21,500 bases of DNA from assembly GCA_009760855.2 (NCBI GenBank), contig WPIO01000010.1, forward strand, positions 6,363,501 through 6,385,000, given 5' to 3'. The notes under the pieces are model-generated. The model did no database searches. It saw only the letters and a list, made by a program, of their open reading frames with translations, and was not told the origin of the DNA. Positions 1 to 10,159 of the stretch are shown here, in pieces; the first letter of the stretch is position 1, and each line of letters starts with the position of its first letter. This stretch comes from Cristatella mucedo (taxonomy: Eukaryota; Bryozoa; Phylactolaemata; Cristatellidae). Position numbers and translations under genes: made by a program.

Positions 1-235
1 TCGTAAAAGACTTGTGCGACTCTTTTGCATAGTTAGTGACGCAATTGCATAGCAATAAATTGGCTCTTCCTAAACATTGGGGGAGAGCCTGCAGCAGCCG
101 CCACCGCCCCCGCCCCTCGCGGGAGAGAGGCCGAGCCCTCTCGTGTGGACGACGCGACGGCTCGCGCTGCTCAACACCAGTTCGTATCGTTCTCCGATAC
201 GTCATTTCTGTAACAGAAGTCGCAATTGGCTTAGT
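1..235. other. GC-rich unassigned flank
   Basis: The first ~235 bases precede the recognisable transposon fragment. They include a GC-rich, CpG-containing stretch (about 80-180) with a run of proline-type codons if read in frame 2. I see no known domain, RNA gene or repeat in it. An open frame runs from here into the transposase remnant downstream, but it opens only with a TTG codon and is treated as incidental. Confidence 0.4.
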
Positions 236-237
236 AC

Positions 238-830
238 GAAAATCATGAGAGTAATGTTGCAAGCAATCGAAAAAAGGACATCAATGATCGATTTTTCGAA
301 ATCGGTGGAAGTTTTGAAGACCACGAACATGTTCAAACGCTCGTGGTTTCTCTTCGCCCCAACCACCACCGCCGCCAACTGCTTTCGAGAAGCAGGATTT
401 TTTTAAGAACCGGAAAAGATATTGATCAAAACGAAATGAACAATCACGATGAAATTGACCAAGCCTGTAGTTTAACATCGAACGATTTCGGCACATACTT
501 AAACATTTACAACGAGATCGAGTGCTTTGGCACATTAACCAACGGGAAGATACAACGAGATCGAGTGCTTTGGCATATTAATCAACGCGGAGATCTGCGA
601 CGAGGTGAAACGAAAGCATATAAATACCCTAAAGAGCATTGGAGACGAAGAAGATGACGATACTGCAATCGGCCAGAATTATTCCTAGAGGATTTCTCAT
701 TAGGACGTCCTGAAATCGCTGGGAACAGTTCGTCAATGTTTGGAGGAAAGTTTCCCTGAATAAGATGAGTTTTATCTTATTGAAGATATGATTGAGAACA
801 ATGCATGGAAGAATCGTAGGCAGAACAAAA
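238..830 (+). pseudogene. pogo/Tigger-like transposase, C-terminal part, broken
   Basis: The family encodes a DDE transposase that cuts and pastes the element; only its C-terminal end is seen here. In frame 2 (about 240-403) the residues SWFLFAPTTTAANCFREAGF match the usual 'W..v...TI.NCF..AGF' stretch found just after the DDE core of Tigger-type proteins. A stop follows at 404-406. The homology then moves to frame 1 (TYLNIYNEIECFGTLT, about 493-540), returns to frame 2 after a 43-bp duplication (EICDEVKRKHINTLKSIGDE), and continues weakly to FPE and LIEDMIEN (about 745-795). There are several stops and at least two frame changes, so it is inactive. No DDE catalytic residues lie inside the retained part. 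I am fairly sure of the superfamily, less so of the subgroup. Confidence 0.65.
508..593 (+). repeat. 43-bp tandem duplication inside the transposase remnant
   Basis: Two adjacent 43-base units, 508-550 and 551-593, both begin TACAACGAGATCGAGTGC and differ at four positions by my reading. Because 43 is not a multiple of three, the second copy (YNEIECFGILINAEI) lies in the next reading frame relative to the first (YNEIECFGTLTNGKI). The duplication itself therefore breaks the transposase frame. The differences between the units suggest it is not very recent. Confidence 0.9.
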
Positions 831-915
831 TTACAAATTTTCCGCTTCTTTACGTTAATTTCATAATAAAATTTGGTTATAAAAACTTTTTGAATACAAA
901 AATACCTAAACATTG

Positions 916-998
916 CCTATAAGCAACCTCACCTATAAGAAACCTCGGTTATAAGCAACTTTTCGTACTGGATTTTCGGGTTGCTTATAACCGAGGTT
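916..998. repeat. subterminal repeats: 16-bp tandem units and a 19-bp perfect inverted repeat
   Basis: Three adjacent ~16-base units (CCTATAAGCAACCTCA, CCTATAAGAAACCTCG, GTTATAAGCAACTTTT; 916-963) are followed by an inverted copy. AACCTCGGTTATAAGCAAC at 941-959 is perfectly complementary to 980-998, with a 20-base loop. Repeated motifs of this kind next to the end of a Tigger-like transposon are expected to be transposase binding sites; that role is inferred. The transcript could form a 19-bp hairpin. Confidence 0.85.
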
Positions 999-1019
999 GA
1001 CTTTATAAATGGTCTACTA

Positions 1020-1514
1020 AATCACGACTGAGGTCAATAGGTAAGGTACTGACCCTTGAGCGGTCTAGGATATGGTCGATGGTTGACATCGGTTCACTGT
1101 AGTTAAAAAATGAGCTCATTAATTTCCGTACCACTAGCTAATCTGATCAAGTGAGAGCCAACTACTTTTTCGGACGGACCTGCACTAAAAAGGATAAATT
1201 TGGATAGACCGTTTGGCTAAACCATCTAAGGGTTGTTGCCGAATTGGCTTTGGTCAACCAGCGGAGATACGCTGGAATGCGTCAGTATGTAAATTTCACA
1301 GACGGCTGAGCGCAAAACAGTGTTTAGTTTAGCGGAGATGGAATTTTAGCGGCATCCGCTGCAATTCCTCTAATCAAGTTATCCGTTAACAATTGAGGTT
1401 TTAGCTGCTTTGTTTAATCTTTCATAAACTATCTTCGATACGCGTCCGATCTGCTTGCTCCAACGGTGCTCGGCGCTTTGAATCTTACCTCAAGGGTACT
1501 TCCTGTAGACTTAG
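1020..1514. other. unassigned intergenic sequence
   Basis: About 500 bases between the transposon terminus and a short dispersed repeat. I see no open frame of interest, no RNA gene and no clear match to other parts of the window. Confidence 0.4.
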
Positions 1515-1617
1515 CTATCCTCAAGTTACCATCCTCCCACCCTACCGTAGCATTCACCAAAGAAAGAGAATTATACTGGAATTTCCAGCGTATTTTTCAA
1601 AATGAGGACGTGGCTCC
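1515..1617. repeat. short dispersed repeat C, copy 1
   Basis: This ~100-base stretch aligns in the same orientation with 17727-17835. Shared blocks are GCTATCCTCAAGTTA (TATCCTTAAGTTA in the other copy), TCCTCCCA, and GGAATTTCCAGCGTATTTTT followed by CAAAATG (TGAATTTCCAGTGCATTTAT and CAAAATG in the other copy), ending in a CTCCA. There is no coding signal and the family is unknown. It lies immediately beyond the tail of the SINE A copy at 1640-1843, which may be chance. Confidence 0.6.
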
Positions 1618-1639
1618 ATAACTATTTAAAATTTGTGGG

Positions 1640-1843
1640 ATAAATAAATAAAAATAAATCTTAGCTGCTTAAGCAGCCTCTTTTTGTATGGCGACAGAAA
1701 AGCGTTGACGGCTATCACCACCGCTTGCAGTGGCGATAAAGGATCGCCCACCACAGGAATCGAACCCACGACCTCGGAACCGAGGTCATGAAAGCAACCG
1801 CCTTACCTAGTGTGATATCACGGCTCGACTATCACACAATGAA
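1640..1843 (-). mobile_element. tRNA-headed SINE, family A, copy 1
   Basis: Read on the minus strand, the element starts near GTGTGATAGTCGAGCCG. It has an RNA polymerase III B box at 1756-1767 (GGGTTCGATTCC) and a tRNA-like head with a short palindromic stem (ACCTCGG/CCGAGGT). The body matches the plus-strand copy at 8915-9053 (GCGATCCTT, ACTGCAAGCGGTGGTGAT, CGCCATACAAA). The head is followed by an AT-rich tail near 1640-1665, TTTATTT-type on the minus strand. tRNA-derived SINEs are non-coding, transcribed by polymerase III and moved by LINE proteins. The A box is poorer than in copy 2. The tail limits are approximate. Confidence 0.72.
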
Positions 1844-4800
1844 TAAGGGCTTGAGTACCATCCTTTACGTCCTAATAATAATTTCATTGATAAAATAGAA
1901 TTTGCTGAGCTCCTATGACAGCCAGTGAACTGGATCTTGAGGATTCCATTGACTAGCTAAGGTACCAGCTGTAAGTTATACACGCCATTTCATGTTTAGA
2001 CGCGTAATAAATGTTTGAATTGATAAAAACAAGTTTTATTGCTCGCATATACTTGACCGCGAAAGCGTGTCCATTCAGTCTTCCACAACTATTGAAAACT
2101 TCTTTAATTTGCTTTACCGTAATTTGTATTGCCGGCCTGCAAAAATTAAAATGAAGCAGAAAACTGTATTTTGTGATAAAGCAGAAAGCATTGATGCTCT
2201 CAGCTAATTATTATAAAATGGTCTCAGCCTATAGTATAATCATTGCTAGAGATGAATTTTCCCATTAACTGTCTATTAGCAAAAACTAACTTAGTCTTAG
2301 AAAAACCAAACTTAGTATTAAAAAGAGAAAGTCTAAATGCATAATTCATAGGCTAGTGGAAGAAGAGTTGAGTCCTGTCACAACCTTATCTTCCTAGTCA
2401 TCGCCGTACACTTCGACATCTGATGTAGGTGTCAGTTTGCTGCAGTGGTGGAGTGCACATGCAAAGCAGTCTATAGTCGTGACCGAGGTGGCGCTGAATT
2501 AGTGACTTGATGAATTCGCGACTCCATCATCATTCTTGCGCGCTCAGCTTCAGCCCGGTCTTGTTTTCTTGGCGCTGCTGCTGCTGTTAATCCGGCCAAA
2601 GCTACTCCCGACAGCAGACTATCGGTCGACCGGAAGTTTCCAACCTCCGGGGCCAGTCGCGACTCTCGCCGCATGCCTTGCATTGCTGCTCTCAAGCGAC
2701 GCAGTCCAATATGGGTGATATATTAATAGTTATGTTTCAGTGGCGCCCGACATTCCGTGTTTAAAAAAAGGCAGTAACGCTTTTCGCTTGCCCTGCGGAA
2801 GCGGAATTGCAGCTGTACACTAACCTAGCGCTCGCTATAGAGAATCTGCTGTTGGTTGAGCAGAAGAGATAACTTTCATACCTCTTCTTCACCAGTACCG
2901 GACGTACGACCGAGCGTGTCAGCGGCTCGTGGGGCAGCTCCAATGGCTGCCGCGTCGATCGAAATGGACAAGTTGCTTCGACTTGTCACCCTCGACGACT
3001 TTACGAGGAACTCTTGCGGTTCAAGGCAAGGTAGCTTCCAAATGCACCGGAATTTTCTCGCACCGGGCATTTTGAATACCATATGCTCCTAGCATTACCC
3101 AGCAGAGCTTCAGTGAACTGTGGCCAATGCCAAATGCGCCTTGGTAGCCCGTTCTTAGGAGCGAATCTGTGGCAAAGCCCATGGCGCCAGGGTAACTGGT
3201 ACCCAGTGTTTACCAAGGCTTAGCCTATAGAAAACGCGTTGTTACAAACGTAGTGTGCGGCTTCCACGTTCGGTCAAAACTAGGCCGCAAACGCAGCGAT
3301 TTTAACGGTGCTAGTCTCAGCAGACGCGTGACAAATACAAGTGACACTTGAACCTTGTAGCTCTGCTAGTTACTTGTAGGTGCTGCACAAATGCAAGCAG
3401 ATATGCAGACGACAGTAGCAGAAACGCGGCAGCGACGACGAGCGCTATACAATATATGCGAACGCATATCGAGTCCGTATCCTTAATGTAGACAATCTAT
3501 TTAACACCAGCGGACTGTTATATGCTTTCAACAGCGGCCTCGACGTACACCAACGGCTGTGCGGCCTAGAACTTACATGAAGCTCCAATGCCAATGCCCC
3601 GAGTCTCGAATCCTGACTGCCCCATATCTCATGGCCACAGTCTTTTATACGATCTCAGCGATAAACCGGCGCATAATGTCAAAATCGTGAATAATAAATA
3701 ACCACCATAATCTGGCTGGTTTAGCTCTTGCCGTTGTTACAACGTCGTCCAACAGGGCACGGATGACTGCAGCTTCTTCGGTGGGGTACTTGCAGGGTGT
3801 AAAGCGACTCTCGTAACGCACGTCTTAGCATATTGCTTCCCGCCTACGCATTCATATTCAGCATACAGAGCCGAGCTCAGTCTGCCTTTTCCCTTGCGTT
3901 TTCACACATGCAAACCCTAAATATTGTGTTAGCGACCGATGAACTAGGCCAGCGTGCAGAGTGCAGCTCGTAGGCGAGTCCCGATCGAGGCGCCTCACAA
4001 GGCTTCCATGCTGCCGGGAAAGCGCCCGCTAGCTAATGGGACGCCAGCAGCACCTCAACCGATAGCGCCGAGCTTCGCACGGCCGTTTATCGCTGGGTCA
4101 TGCTTCCCTTCCGAAATCTCACAAACACAGAACTGCGGCGAGTGGTTGCAAGCGTAGGGGGCTAGTGCAGCATGCTATTTTGCTTGTGTTGCCCCAGCGT
4201 CGGATCCGTGAAGTCTGCCTGCAGTTCTTCTCACTTGGATTTCTCTTAGCCCCCACTCTGCTTGTTAATTCGTGTTTCAACTCTCATGATATTGACCCCC
4301 CAATATCTGCCTTTAGCTCACTATGTCTACCATTATCTTTCTATCTCACGATGTCTCTCGTCATCTCTCTATCTACATACGCCGTATATAATCACTGTCT
4401 ATCTATAAGCCGCATGCTACCCACATGTCAGTAGTCCAGCAAACAGTGAAGTAGCCGAGGGGGCAGGGGAAGTTTGCCCCTCCTCCCTCCTACAGTGAGG
4501 CAGCGACCTGAGCCGCTCCTTATCCTACGAACGTCAGAAAGGGAGAAGCCTTGTCCAAATTAGACCAAAGGGGCAACCGTCTAGTCTGTGTCAAATAAAC
4601 GCGAGATTTTACGTTATAACCTTTCATTAATTGTGAGTCTAGCCCTACAGCCAATTATACCTTCGGCCAGTCATTGTTTCTTGGCGTCGAGAGCGAAGCC
4701 CCAGCAGCATCAGAGCAGCGAACTATTCGCCCAAAACTGCACGGGGAGTCTTAGAGAACATCCATCGCAGTCACACCCCATTCATGCGATTTCTTCCTGC

Positions 4801-5789
4801 GAATTGTTAAAATCCCGCTGCTATCCTGCTGCTGTTCCGCAGCAAAGATACGAAGAAAGTCGTTGTCCTAAGTTTTCCGTGACAAAGGACCATCTCTGTT
4901 CGCTATTTTTCGGTCCATCGCGGTTGGCTATTATTCACAGTAACAGTTTTTCATACATTCAGCCATTTTTGATCTTTGCCACCCCTGTTTCTGAAGGTCA
5001 ATCAGTTCGGCTCTTCGTCTGGTTTCTTCGCCTGAAAGGCTGAAAGTCACAAATTATAAATAAGTTTGAAGTAAAGCTCTGCTGGTATTAAGGAGCGAGT
5101 CTTTAAGGCCCATGAAGCTCAAGAAATGTTATCTGTAGCTCGTGAACATATGCCAGCAGCAGTAATGACTAGATAATGCATTTAACATTACCGATGTGGT
5201 CGAGGAAACGTTACAAGAAGAAAAAGCAGACACCTAGCGCGATAAAAAAACTCAAACAACTTGAGTTAAGCGGTTGTTTTAGCAAAATTGGCTGGCTTTA
5301 ATTGAGCCTTGGGATAAAAGAGGAGGGCGTAAGAAGAACTAAAATGTAAAGAGAAGGCACCTAGTCGGCGCGATTACAGCGAAGTTGATCCTATCCACTT
5401 GCGTTCTACACTATGAGCATGCTGAGATACATTAGCCAGGCTGCAGGATGGACAGGAGGACATTTCTGCCCTTTACAGATAGTTGCGATTGGTTAGAACA
5501 TCATTAAAATAAGTTGATTAATAAGCCATGTTTTATATTAGTATTGGGATATTTATGATTTCGATTAGTCCTCGGATGATAAAATAGTGATCGGATCAAA
5601 TCAATCTAATCGGAATAATACACGAAAGAATTATTAATGAGATTGTACGTTCAATTTATACCACCTCCTCTGCTTTTTCAAGATCTTTGCTACGATTGGG
5701 CTAAATGCAAACGCATTCCTAGTCGAGAAGCACGAAAATGTCACCAAGTGTGATTAACAACGTCTGGTAATTTAAGACTGCTGGGAAAA
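1844..5789. other. long unassigned region
   Basis: Nearly 4 kb with no recognisable gene. 1844-2450 is AT-rich. 2470-4150 is more GC-rich and has several short overlapping frames on both strands, none with a known domain; many open only with GTG or TTG. 4165-4440 is pyrimidine-rich, with repeated TCTATCT-like words. The longest frame (4588-5043, plus, 151 codons) opens with GTG and has no recognisable motif. 5044-5789 is AT-rich. Unrecognised ancient repeats or distal regulatory DNA are possible, but I cannot support either. Confidence 0.4.
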
Positions 5790-6165
5790 ACCCCAATCCT
5801 TCGGAGACCGTGCATTTTGTTCGTATGCTCCCAAAGCCTGGAACTCCCTCCCGACTTGCGTCAGAACATACCCTGACTTGACCACATTTAAAAAGAACTT
5901 GAAAACACTTATTTTAGGACAGCATTTAGTGGGTCCCTGTGATTCGTCCTTGATGTGCTTATGCGTGCTGATACTGTGCATGGTGCCACTAACCACATTT
6001 GCATGCTGACCCTGTGCATGTCACCCCTAACCATGTTACTGTTTATCAAGCATGATATTACTCACCATTCAATTGCATTTCCCTTTGCAGCAAATGTAAA
6101 GCGCCTAGAAAGACATTGAGTTCTCCGAGGGCGCTTTATCAAGTGCATTATTAAGTGCATTATTC
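5790..6165 (+). mobile_element. L2-clade LINE, 3' end
   Basis: Frame 5800-6009 reads FGDRAFCSYAPKAWNSLPT, then VRTYPDLTTFKKNLKT. This is the conserved C-terminal tail of the ORF2 protein (endonuclease plus reverse transcriptase) of L2/CR1-clade elements, after the RT domain. The 3' untranslated region follows, with a terminal hairpin (arms 6098-6105 and 6130-6137) and a short repeated tail AAGTGCATTATT up to 6165. It is strongly 5' truncated, as usual for LINE insertions. The same stretch is found in the copy at 13676-15440, where a SINE interrupts it. Confidence 0.85.
6098..6137 (+). other. L2 3'-terminal hairpin
   Basis: AAAGCGCC (6098-6105) pairs perfectly with GGCGCTTT (6130-6137) across a 24-base loop, just before the tail repeat of the LINE. 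In related L2 and V-SINE systems the 3' tail is what the reverse transcriptase recognises; the role here is inferred. The equivalent hairpin at 15368-15407 has AAAGCACC/GGTGCTTT, keeping the pairing through a double change. Confidence 0.75.
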
Positions 6166-6739
6166 GGCTTGCAGGAGCAGCGTTCCTTTGTGCTCGCGGT
6201 TTGCACTGCGTTCCGCCTTCTCGTCTTTCCCTATTCGAAGCCAGCCGGGTTTGCTGGCCATCCGAGTCATGCTGCACTCGCGTGCCCGCCGAGTGATGGC
6301 CGGAGGACATAATAGCGGGAGGATATAATAGCCGGTGCTTGCCACCTTGGGCTAATTAACTTGCACGGTGGCCCTCCAACCCTCCCCCCCCCCGATCGTC
6401 AATGACTGACGACCGTCGGCAGCGGTCTATAGTACGCGTAGGAGGCGCATGAGTAGCGCCAACCGACTCTGCACTATGAGCTCTCACATCTCACACGTGT
6501 TGGACTGTGGCAAGTGGCTTAATGTCACTACAACGACGCTCCTGAAAAAAAAGTTGGGCTCCGACGTTTAGCCCTAACTTTAAGCAACTTATTTCACGCT
6601 CCGTTAAGACCTGCAAGTAGTGGGCCACAGAAGTGGAGAAATAATGTCGCAATGCATAGACCAACTTAGATATGGTATCACTGTCGAAGCTGGCTCGAAT
6701 TAATATATTTTACGTAGCGGAAATAAGAAAAAGTGTGAA
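6166..6739. other. unassigned, GC-rich then AT-rich
   Basis: GC-rich sequence with an imperfect local repeat (ACATAATAGCGGGAGG and ATATAATAGCCGG, about 6306-6333) and a ten-base C run near 6386-6395, changing to AT-rich sequence toward 6740. No gene or mobile element recognised. Confidence 0.4.
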
Positions 6740-7330
6740 AATAATAATTATACATTTGTTGCATTCACCCAGAGAACTTTTATGCTCAATGACAATAAGA
6801 ATAACATAGAGGAGACATGCATAGGGTCAGCATGCAAATATTGTTAGTGGCAACATAGACGATGTCACACGCATAATCAAACAAAGAAAGAACCAGTGGA
6901 ACCACTAAATAATACAATAAATACATCCGTTTTTAGCTTCTTTATAAGTGTCGTCATTCAGGTGATGTCGTGACGCCAGTCGGAAGTGAGTTCCAGGTTT
7001 TGAGGGAACGCAAACTAAAGCGCAATCTGCAAAGGATATACGGTTTGGACGTGGTGGAGCTAAACGATTACATTAGGAAAAGCAAGTGGTACGATGCTTA
7101 GCATTAGAGTGGAGGAAAATGTCTGATAGGTGAGCTGGAGCCAAAGAATGGATGGATCTAAAAGTCAGTGACAGAGCCTCGAAGTCGATGCCATGCTCGA
7201 CTGGGAGCGAGTACTGATAGATAAGAAGTGGTATGAAGTGGCCACTTTGCCGCTGACGACAGAAAAGCCTAGCTGCAAAGTTTTGCACCTAATGCTAGCG
7301 CCTGATTGCACAGGCAAGACTTGATTTTGG
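6740..7330 (-). mobile_element. L2-clade LINE, 3' part, minus strand
   Basis: The minus-strand frame 7073-7288 reads NFAARLFCRQRQSGHFIPLL, then GIDFEALSLTFRSIHSLAPA and HLSDIF. This matches, residue for residue in most places, the copies at 13228-13480 and 14620-14870. It continues (about 6960-7070) into the KTWNSLPT stretch and then the 3' untranslated region. Upstream, 7289-7320 matches the CNSLLAGLPACAI segment at DNA level. The tail near 6740-6755 is ATT-rich. The 5' arm of the terminal hairpin appears to be deleted: GAGCAT joins almost directly to GTTCTCTG. Stops and a frameshift make it a pseudogene copy. Confidence 0.8.
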
Positions 7331-7352
7331 TACTCTTGCGGTAGTCTCGTGA

Positions 7353-8062
7353 AAGGTCACGTTGGAACAGGACACTTGGATTTTGTACTGAGGTTACAGG
7401 AGAAATGCTGGAAAAGCTCATTTAGAGGCGTAATTTTTCCAGTATGTGACCAACAAACGATAGCTTTACCAAACTCACAAGCTTTTTTATAGTCACCAAG
7501 TTATCGAATCTTGTTGCCATCCAAGTGCGAATGTCAGCAATACATGCATCAAGAGAGATAAGAGAGTTTGACTTGCTGGAAGGCAGAACGGAATGAAAGC
7601 ACAAGAAAAGCCACGTGTCACCCGCATTTAATGACAGCCTAGACTGTGCTTGACGATTAACTCTGTAAGCGTGAGAGTATATATTGCTAAAGGGAGCGAA
7701 CCAACCGTAGAATGCTGTGGTACCCCGTGCTTTACAGGCTCCTCGGATGATTTGTATCCACAAACCGTGGCCTCTTTGAGGTAGTCTGCAGTCGTTGTCG
7801 TGCGAATGTATGTCTTGAGATAAGTTTTAATACACTGAACGAATGTTTGGCATTGGTTGCTGAGGGCGGCGGTCTCCGAATAGGTCGCATCGATTTGCAT
7901 AGTAGATCAAAGCTGGCCTCGGCTCGACCGGACTCTGCCTGCTTGACTGCAGGATCGCCTTTCGCAGACTTGGGGCACAACTGCCCCCACTGGCCCCATT
8001 TAGCTTCACTTCTGGGCTCAAGCCAGGTTGGGCAGCGCTAACCTAGATCCAATGTCTACATC
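7353..8062 (-). mobile_element. chimeric RT-containing repeat, copy 1
   Basis: On the minus strand, frames at 7628-7900 and 7422-7763 give GVPQHSTVGSLPLAIYTL, then (after a frame change) LNAGDTWLFLCFH and ACIADIRTWMA. These are degenerate RT motifs B (GVPQGSVLGP) and C (YADD, here NAGD) of an L2-clade LINE. The part upstream in the minus direction, about 7900-8062, does not read as the expected AFDT motif A region, although the same non-RT sequence is joined in the other copies. The right end is TCTACATCAAG-like, the same as in the copy ending near 18502. Copy 2 begins immediately after it. Confidence 0.7.
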
Positions 8063-8690
8063 AAGGTCTCGTTGGAATAGGACACTGGATTTTGCGCTGA
8101 GGTTACACGAGAAATGCTAGAAAAGCTCATTTAGATGCATAATTTTTTGAACAATAGCTTTACCAAGCGCAGAAGTTTTTTGTAGTCATCAAATTTATTC
8201 GAATCTTGTTGCCATCCAAGAGCAAATGTTAGCAATACATGCATCAATAGAGATAAGAGAGTTTGACTTGCCGGAAGGCAGGCAGGAATGAAAGCACAGG
8301 AAAAGCCACTTGTCACCCGCATCACCAGCATATAAATAAAAACCTAGACTGTGCTTTGCAATTCAATCGGTAAGCATGGGAGTATATATCGCTAATATAA
8401 GCGGACCAAATGCTGAATTCTGTGGTACCCCGCGCTTTAAAGGCTCCTCGGATTACTGTTACCAACAAAAACGTGGCCTCGTTGAGGTAGTCCGCACCCA
8501 TCGTGGTCCGAATGTGTCTTCACAAGTTTTAATGCGCTGAACCTATGCCTGGCATTAGTGGCGGACATCAACAGTGTCAGAACAGGTCACATTGAGTTGG
8601 CATAATAGATCAAAGCCGTCCTCCGATCGACAGCATTATGCCAGCATGACTGGGCAGTATCGTCTTTCGCAGACTGGAGGCGTGGCTCTC
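8063..8690 (-). mobile_element. chimeric RT-containing repeat, copy 2
   Basis: This copy starts exactly 710 bases after copy 1, with the shared words AAGGTC, then GTTGGAA.AGGACAC, GGATTTTG and GAGGTTACA. On the minus strand it reads GVPQNSAFGPLILAIYT, then a YAGD-type motif C and SLISIDACIANICSWMATRF, with frameshifts. The right-hand module (AGCATGACTGGGCAGTATCG, GGAGGCGTGGC) matches the copy near 18380-18415 better than copy 1. It is cut off near 8690, before the TCTACATCAAG end. Divergence between copies 1 and 2 is substantial by eye, so the duplication is old. Confidence 0.7.
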
Positions 8691-8914
8691 TTCGCCAATC
8701 TTACCCTCTCTCACCTTATCGGAACTGTCCCCATACATACAGCAATCAACAATAATAAACCAATCAAAGGGCGGCATAGCCCACTCTCATGCCGCCTTAA
8801 CATGCCGTTCAAGCTGATGCAAGCTGTATAAGTCGAGGAGCGAACAGACAATCCCACCTCGAAGCCACGGTAAACAGCCACCCAGTCAGCTTGAGTCAGA
8901 AACTGCAGAGCGTA

Positions 8915-9053
8915 TTGTGATAGCCCAGGAGATAAGGTGCTTGCTCTTTGCGACCGCCGATGTCTTGGGTTCGAATCGTGCAGTTTTGCGATCCTGTATT
9001 GCAACTGCAAGCTGTGGTGATGGCCGATAAGGCTCTTCCGCCGCTATACAAAT
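8915..9053 (+). mobile_element. tRNA-headed SINE, family A, copy 2
   Basis: A good polymerase III A box lies at 8921-8937 (TAGCCCAGGAGATAAGG) and a B box at 8967-8977 (GGTTCGAATCG region), spaced as in a tRNA. The body (GCGATCCTGTATT, ACTGCAAGCTGTGGTGAT, CCGCTATACAAA) matches the minus-strand copy at 1690-1780. The predicted tRNA fold is incomplete, so this is a SINE head and not a tRNA gene. The 3' end is set where similarity to copy 1 fades. Confidence 0.72.
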
Positions 9054-10159
9054 CAGACTGTTATATAACTAAGATTTTGTAAGCAATAGAAAACTGCTCT
9101 AAAACCTTAGTAGTAAGCGATTAATTGCACAGCCTTCATGTCCTACGTACTACTAAACATGATGCAGCGTGGGCTAGTAGATTGCAGGTATAAGTTCTCA
9201 GGGCAACTGCACGAGAAAGTAAGAGAGTAGGAATGTAAAACCCGACAAGAAACGTTTCAAAGTCAATAGCCGAACGATAAAAACAGGCTGAAATGGAAAA
9301 AAACATTGAAAAAACGCGAATGCACTGTACATTGACTAGTTATTGATAAAAGATGCATAACAGGTTTGTGACCATCTTTTTCAAAATGTGCTTATAAATT
9401 CATCCATATCCATAATTTCGCTTGGTTTTCATACTTTCTATAGACAATGTTTTAACTTCGCACGTCAGTTCGTGAGTTCAATTCATTTCAGCAATAACTG
9501 CGAATTTCTTATAGAAATAAATTTTATAACTGACCTGTGATCTATTCAACATCAATTCAATAAATTATGAAAATGCTAACGCTTAAATAAGTTTCAAAAG
9601 CAAAATGTCTTACAGAAGCATGGACGTATTTTTATGTAAGAAAGGCACGATAGCCAAAAAGCTGATCTCTTAACAACAACAGTAGATAGGCTCTAATCCT
9701 AATATTAATTATTGCTGGCACGAAAATAAAATTGCTGATTTCATTTTATAAGTTCCTTGCAGCTGTTTGGGGGAAATGGAGACCTACCAATGATTGATGC
9801 TTTATTGCTATCCTTTAAAAATTTAAAAGTAATTGAAAAATCACACTCCTTTTTTTAATTTCAAATATTATTGAAACATTTAAATTGGTTCAAGAAACGA
9901 TGAGTTTTTTGCCTCACACAGGGAGCTTTGAAATTCAACAGTGCCATACATCGTTATGCAAGTGTAGCATAAGACAGGTTAGAGATACTTTTTTGGGCTT
10001 CAAAGCTTGGTCTCATATTATGCTAGGCTCCGTGACTTTAGGAAGATAGAAATAGTCAAGTAAACAACCAGTATACTATGAAAAATGAATTTAGCTCGTT
10101 TAGTTTTCCACCCACAAGTAAATTCTACATAACTGATGCAGTTGGTAGGTAGCTGATAT
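9054..10159. other. AT-rich unassigned region
   Basis: About 1.1 kb of AT-rich DNA with frequent stops in all frames, A/T homopolymer runs and no recognisable gene, RNA or repeat boundary. Unrecognised decayed repeats are likely but not demonstrable. Confidence 0.4.

Larger units (their letters stand above)
235..1019 (+). mobile_element. pogo/Tigger-like DNA transposon, 3' part with right terminus
   Basis: Seen: decayed transposase-like coding (about 238-830) is followed by AT-rich sequence and then a terminal region with inverted copies of a CCTCGGTTATAAGCAAC-type motif, ending in TGGTCTACT near 1018. Known: pogo/Tigger elements (Tc1/mariner superfamily) have termini beginning CAGT and rich in CCTCGGTTATAA-like subterminal repeats, and insert at TA. 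Read from the right end, the terminus is AGTAGACCA followed by subterminal repeats, with the expected outer G changed. Inferred: the element is truncated at its left side near 235, and its left terminal repeat is absent from the window. The family call rests on both coding and terminal resemblance, without a database search. Confidence 0.68.

Noticed and set aside
77-406. Open frame joining a proline-rich stretch to the transposase piece, suggesting a host-transposase fusion gene
   Set aside because: It opens only with TTG, ends at a stop inside the conserved transposase region, and has no visible splice or promoter context. Chance joining is simpler.
1751-1837. Possible tRNA gene on the minus strand
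   Set aside because: B box present but no complete cloverleaf; the extended body match to 8915-9053 identifies a SINE.
2536-2718. 60-codon frame with a leucine-rich, signal-peptide-like start
   Set aside because: It begins at TTG, is short, and overlaps an equally long frame on the other strand. The leucines come from a CTG repeat.
4588-5043. 151-codon open frame in the unassigned region
   Set aside because: It opens with GTG, has no recognisable domain, and its composition looks random.
8915-9053. Possible genuine tRNA gene
   Set aside because: The A and B boxes are good, but acceptor-stem pairing is lacking and the similarity continues past the B box into a body shared with another copy, as in a SINE.
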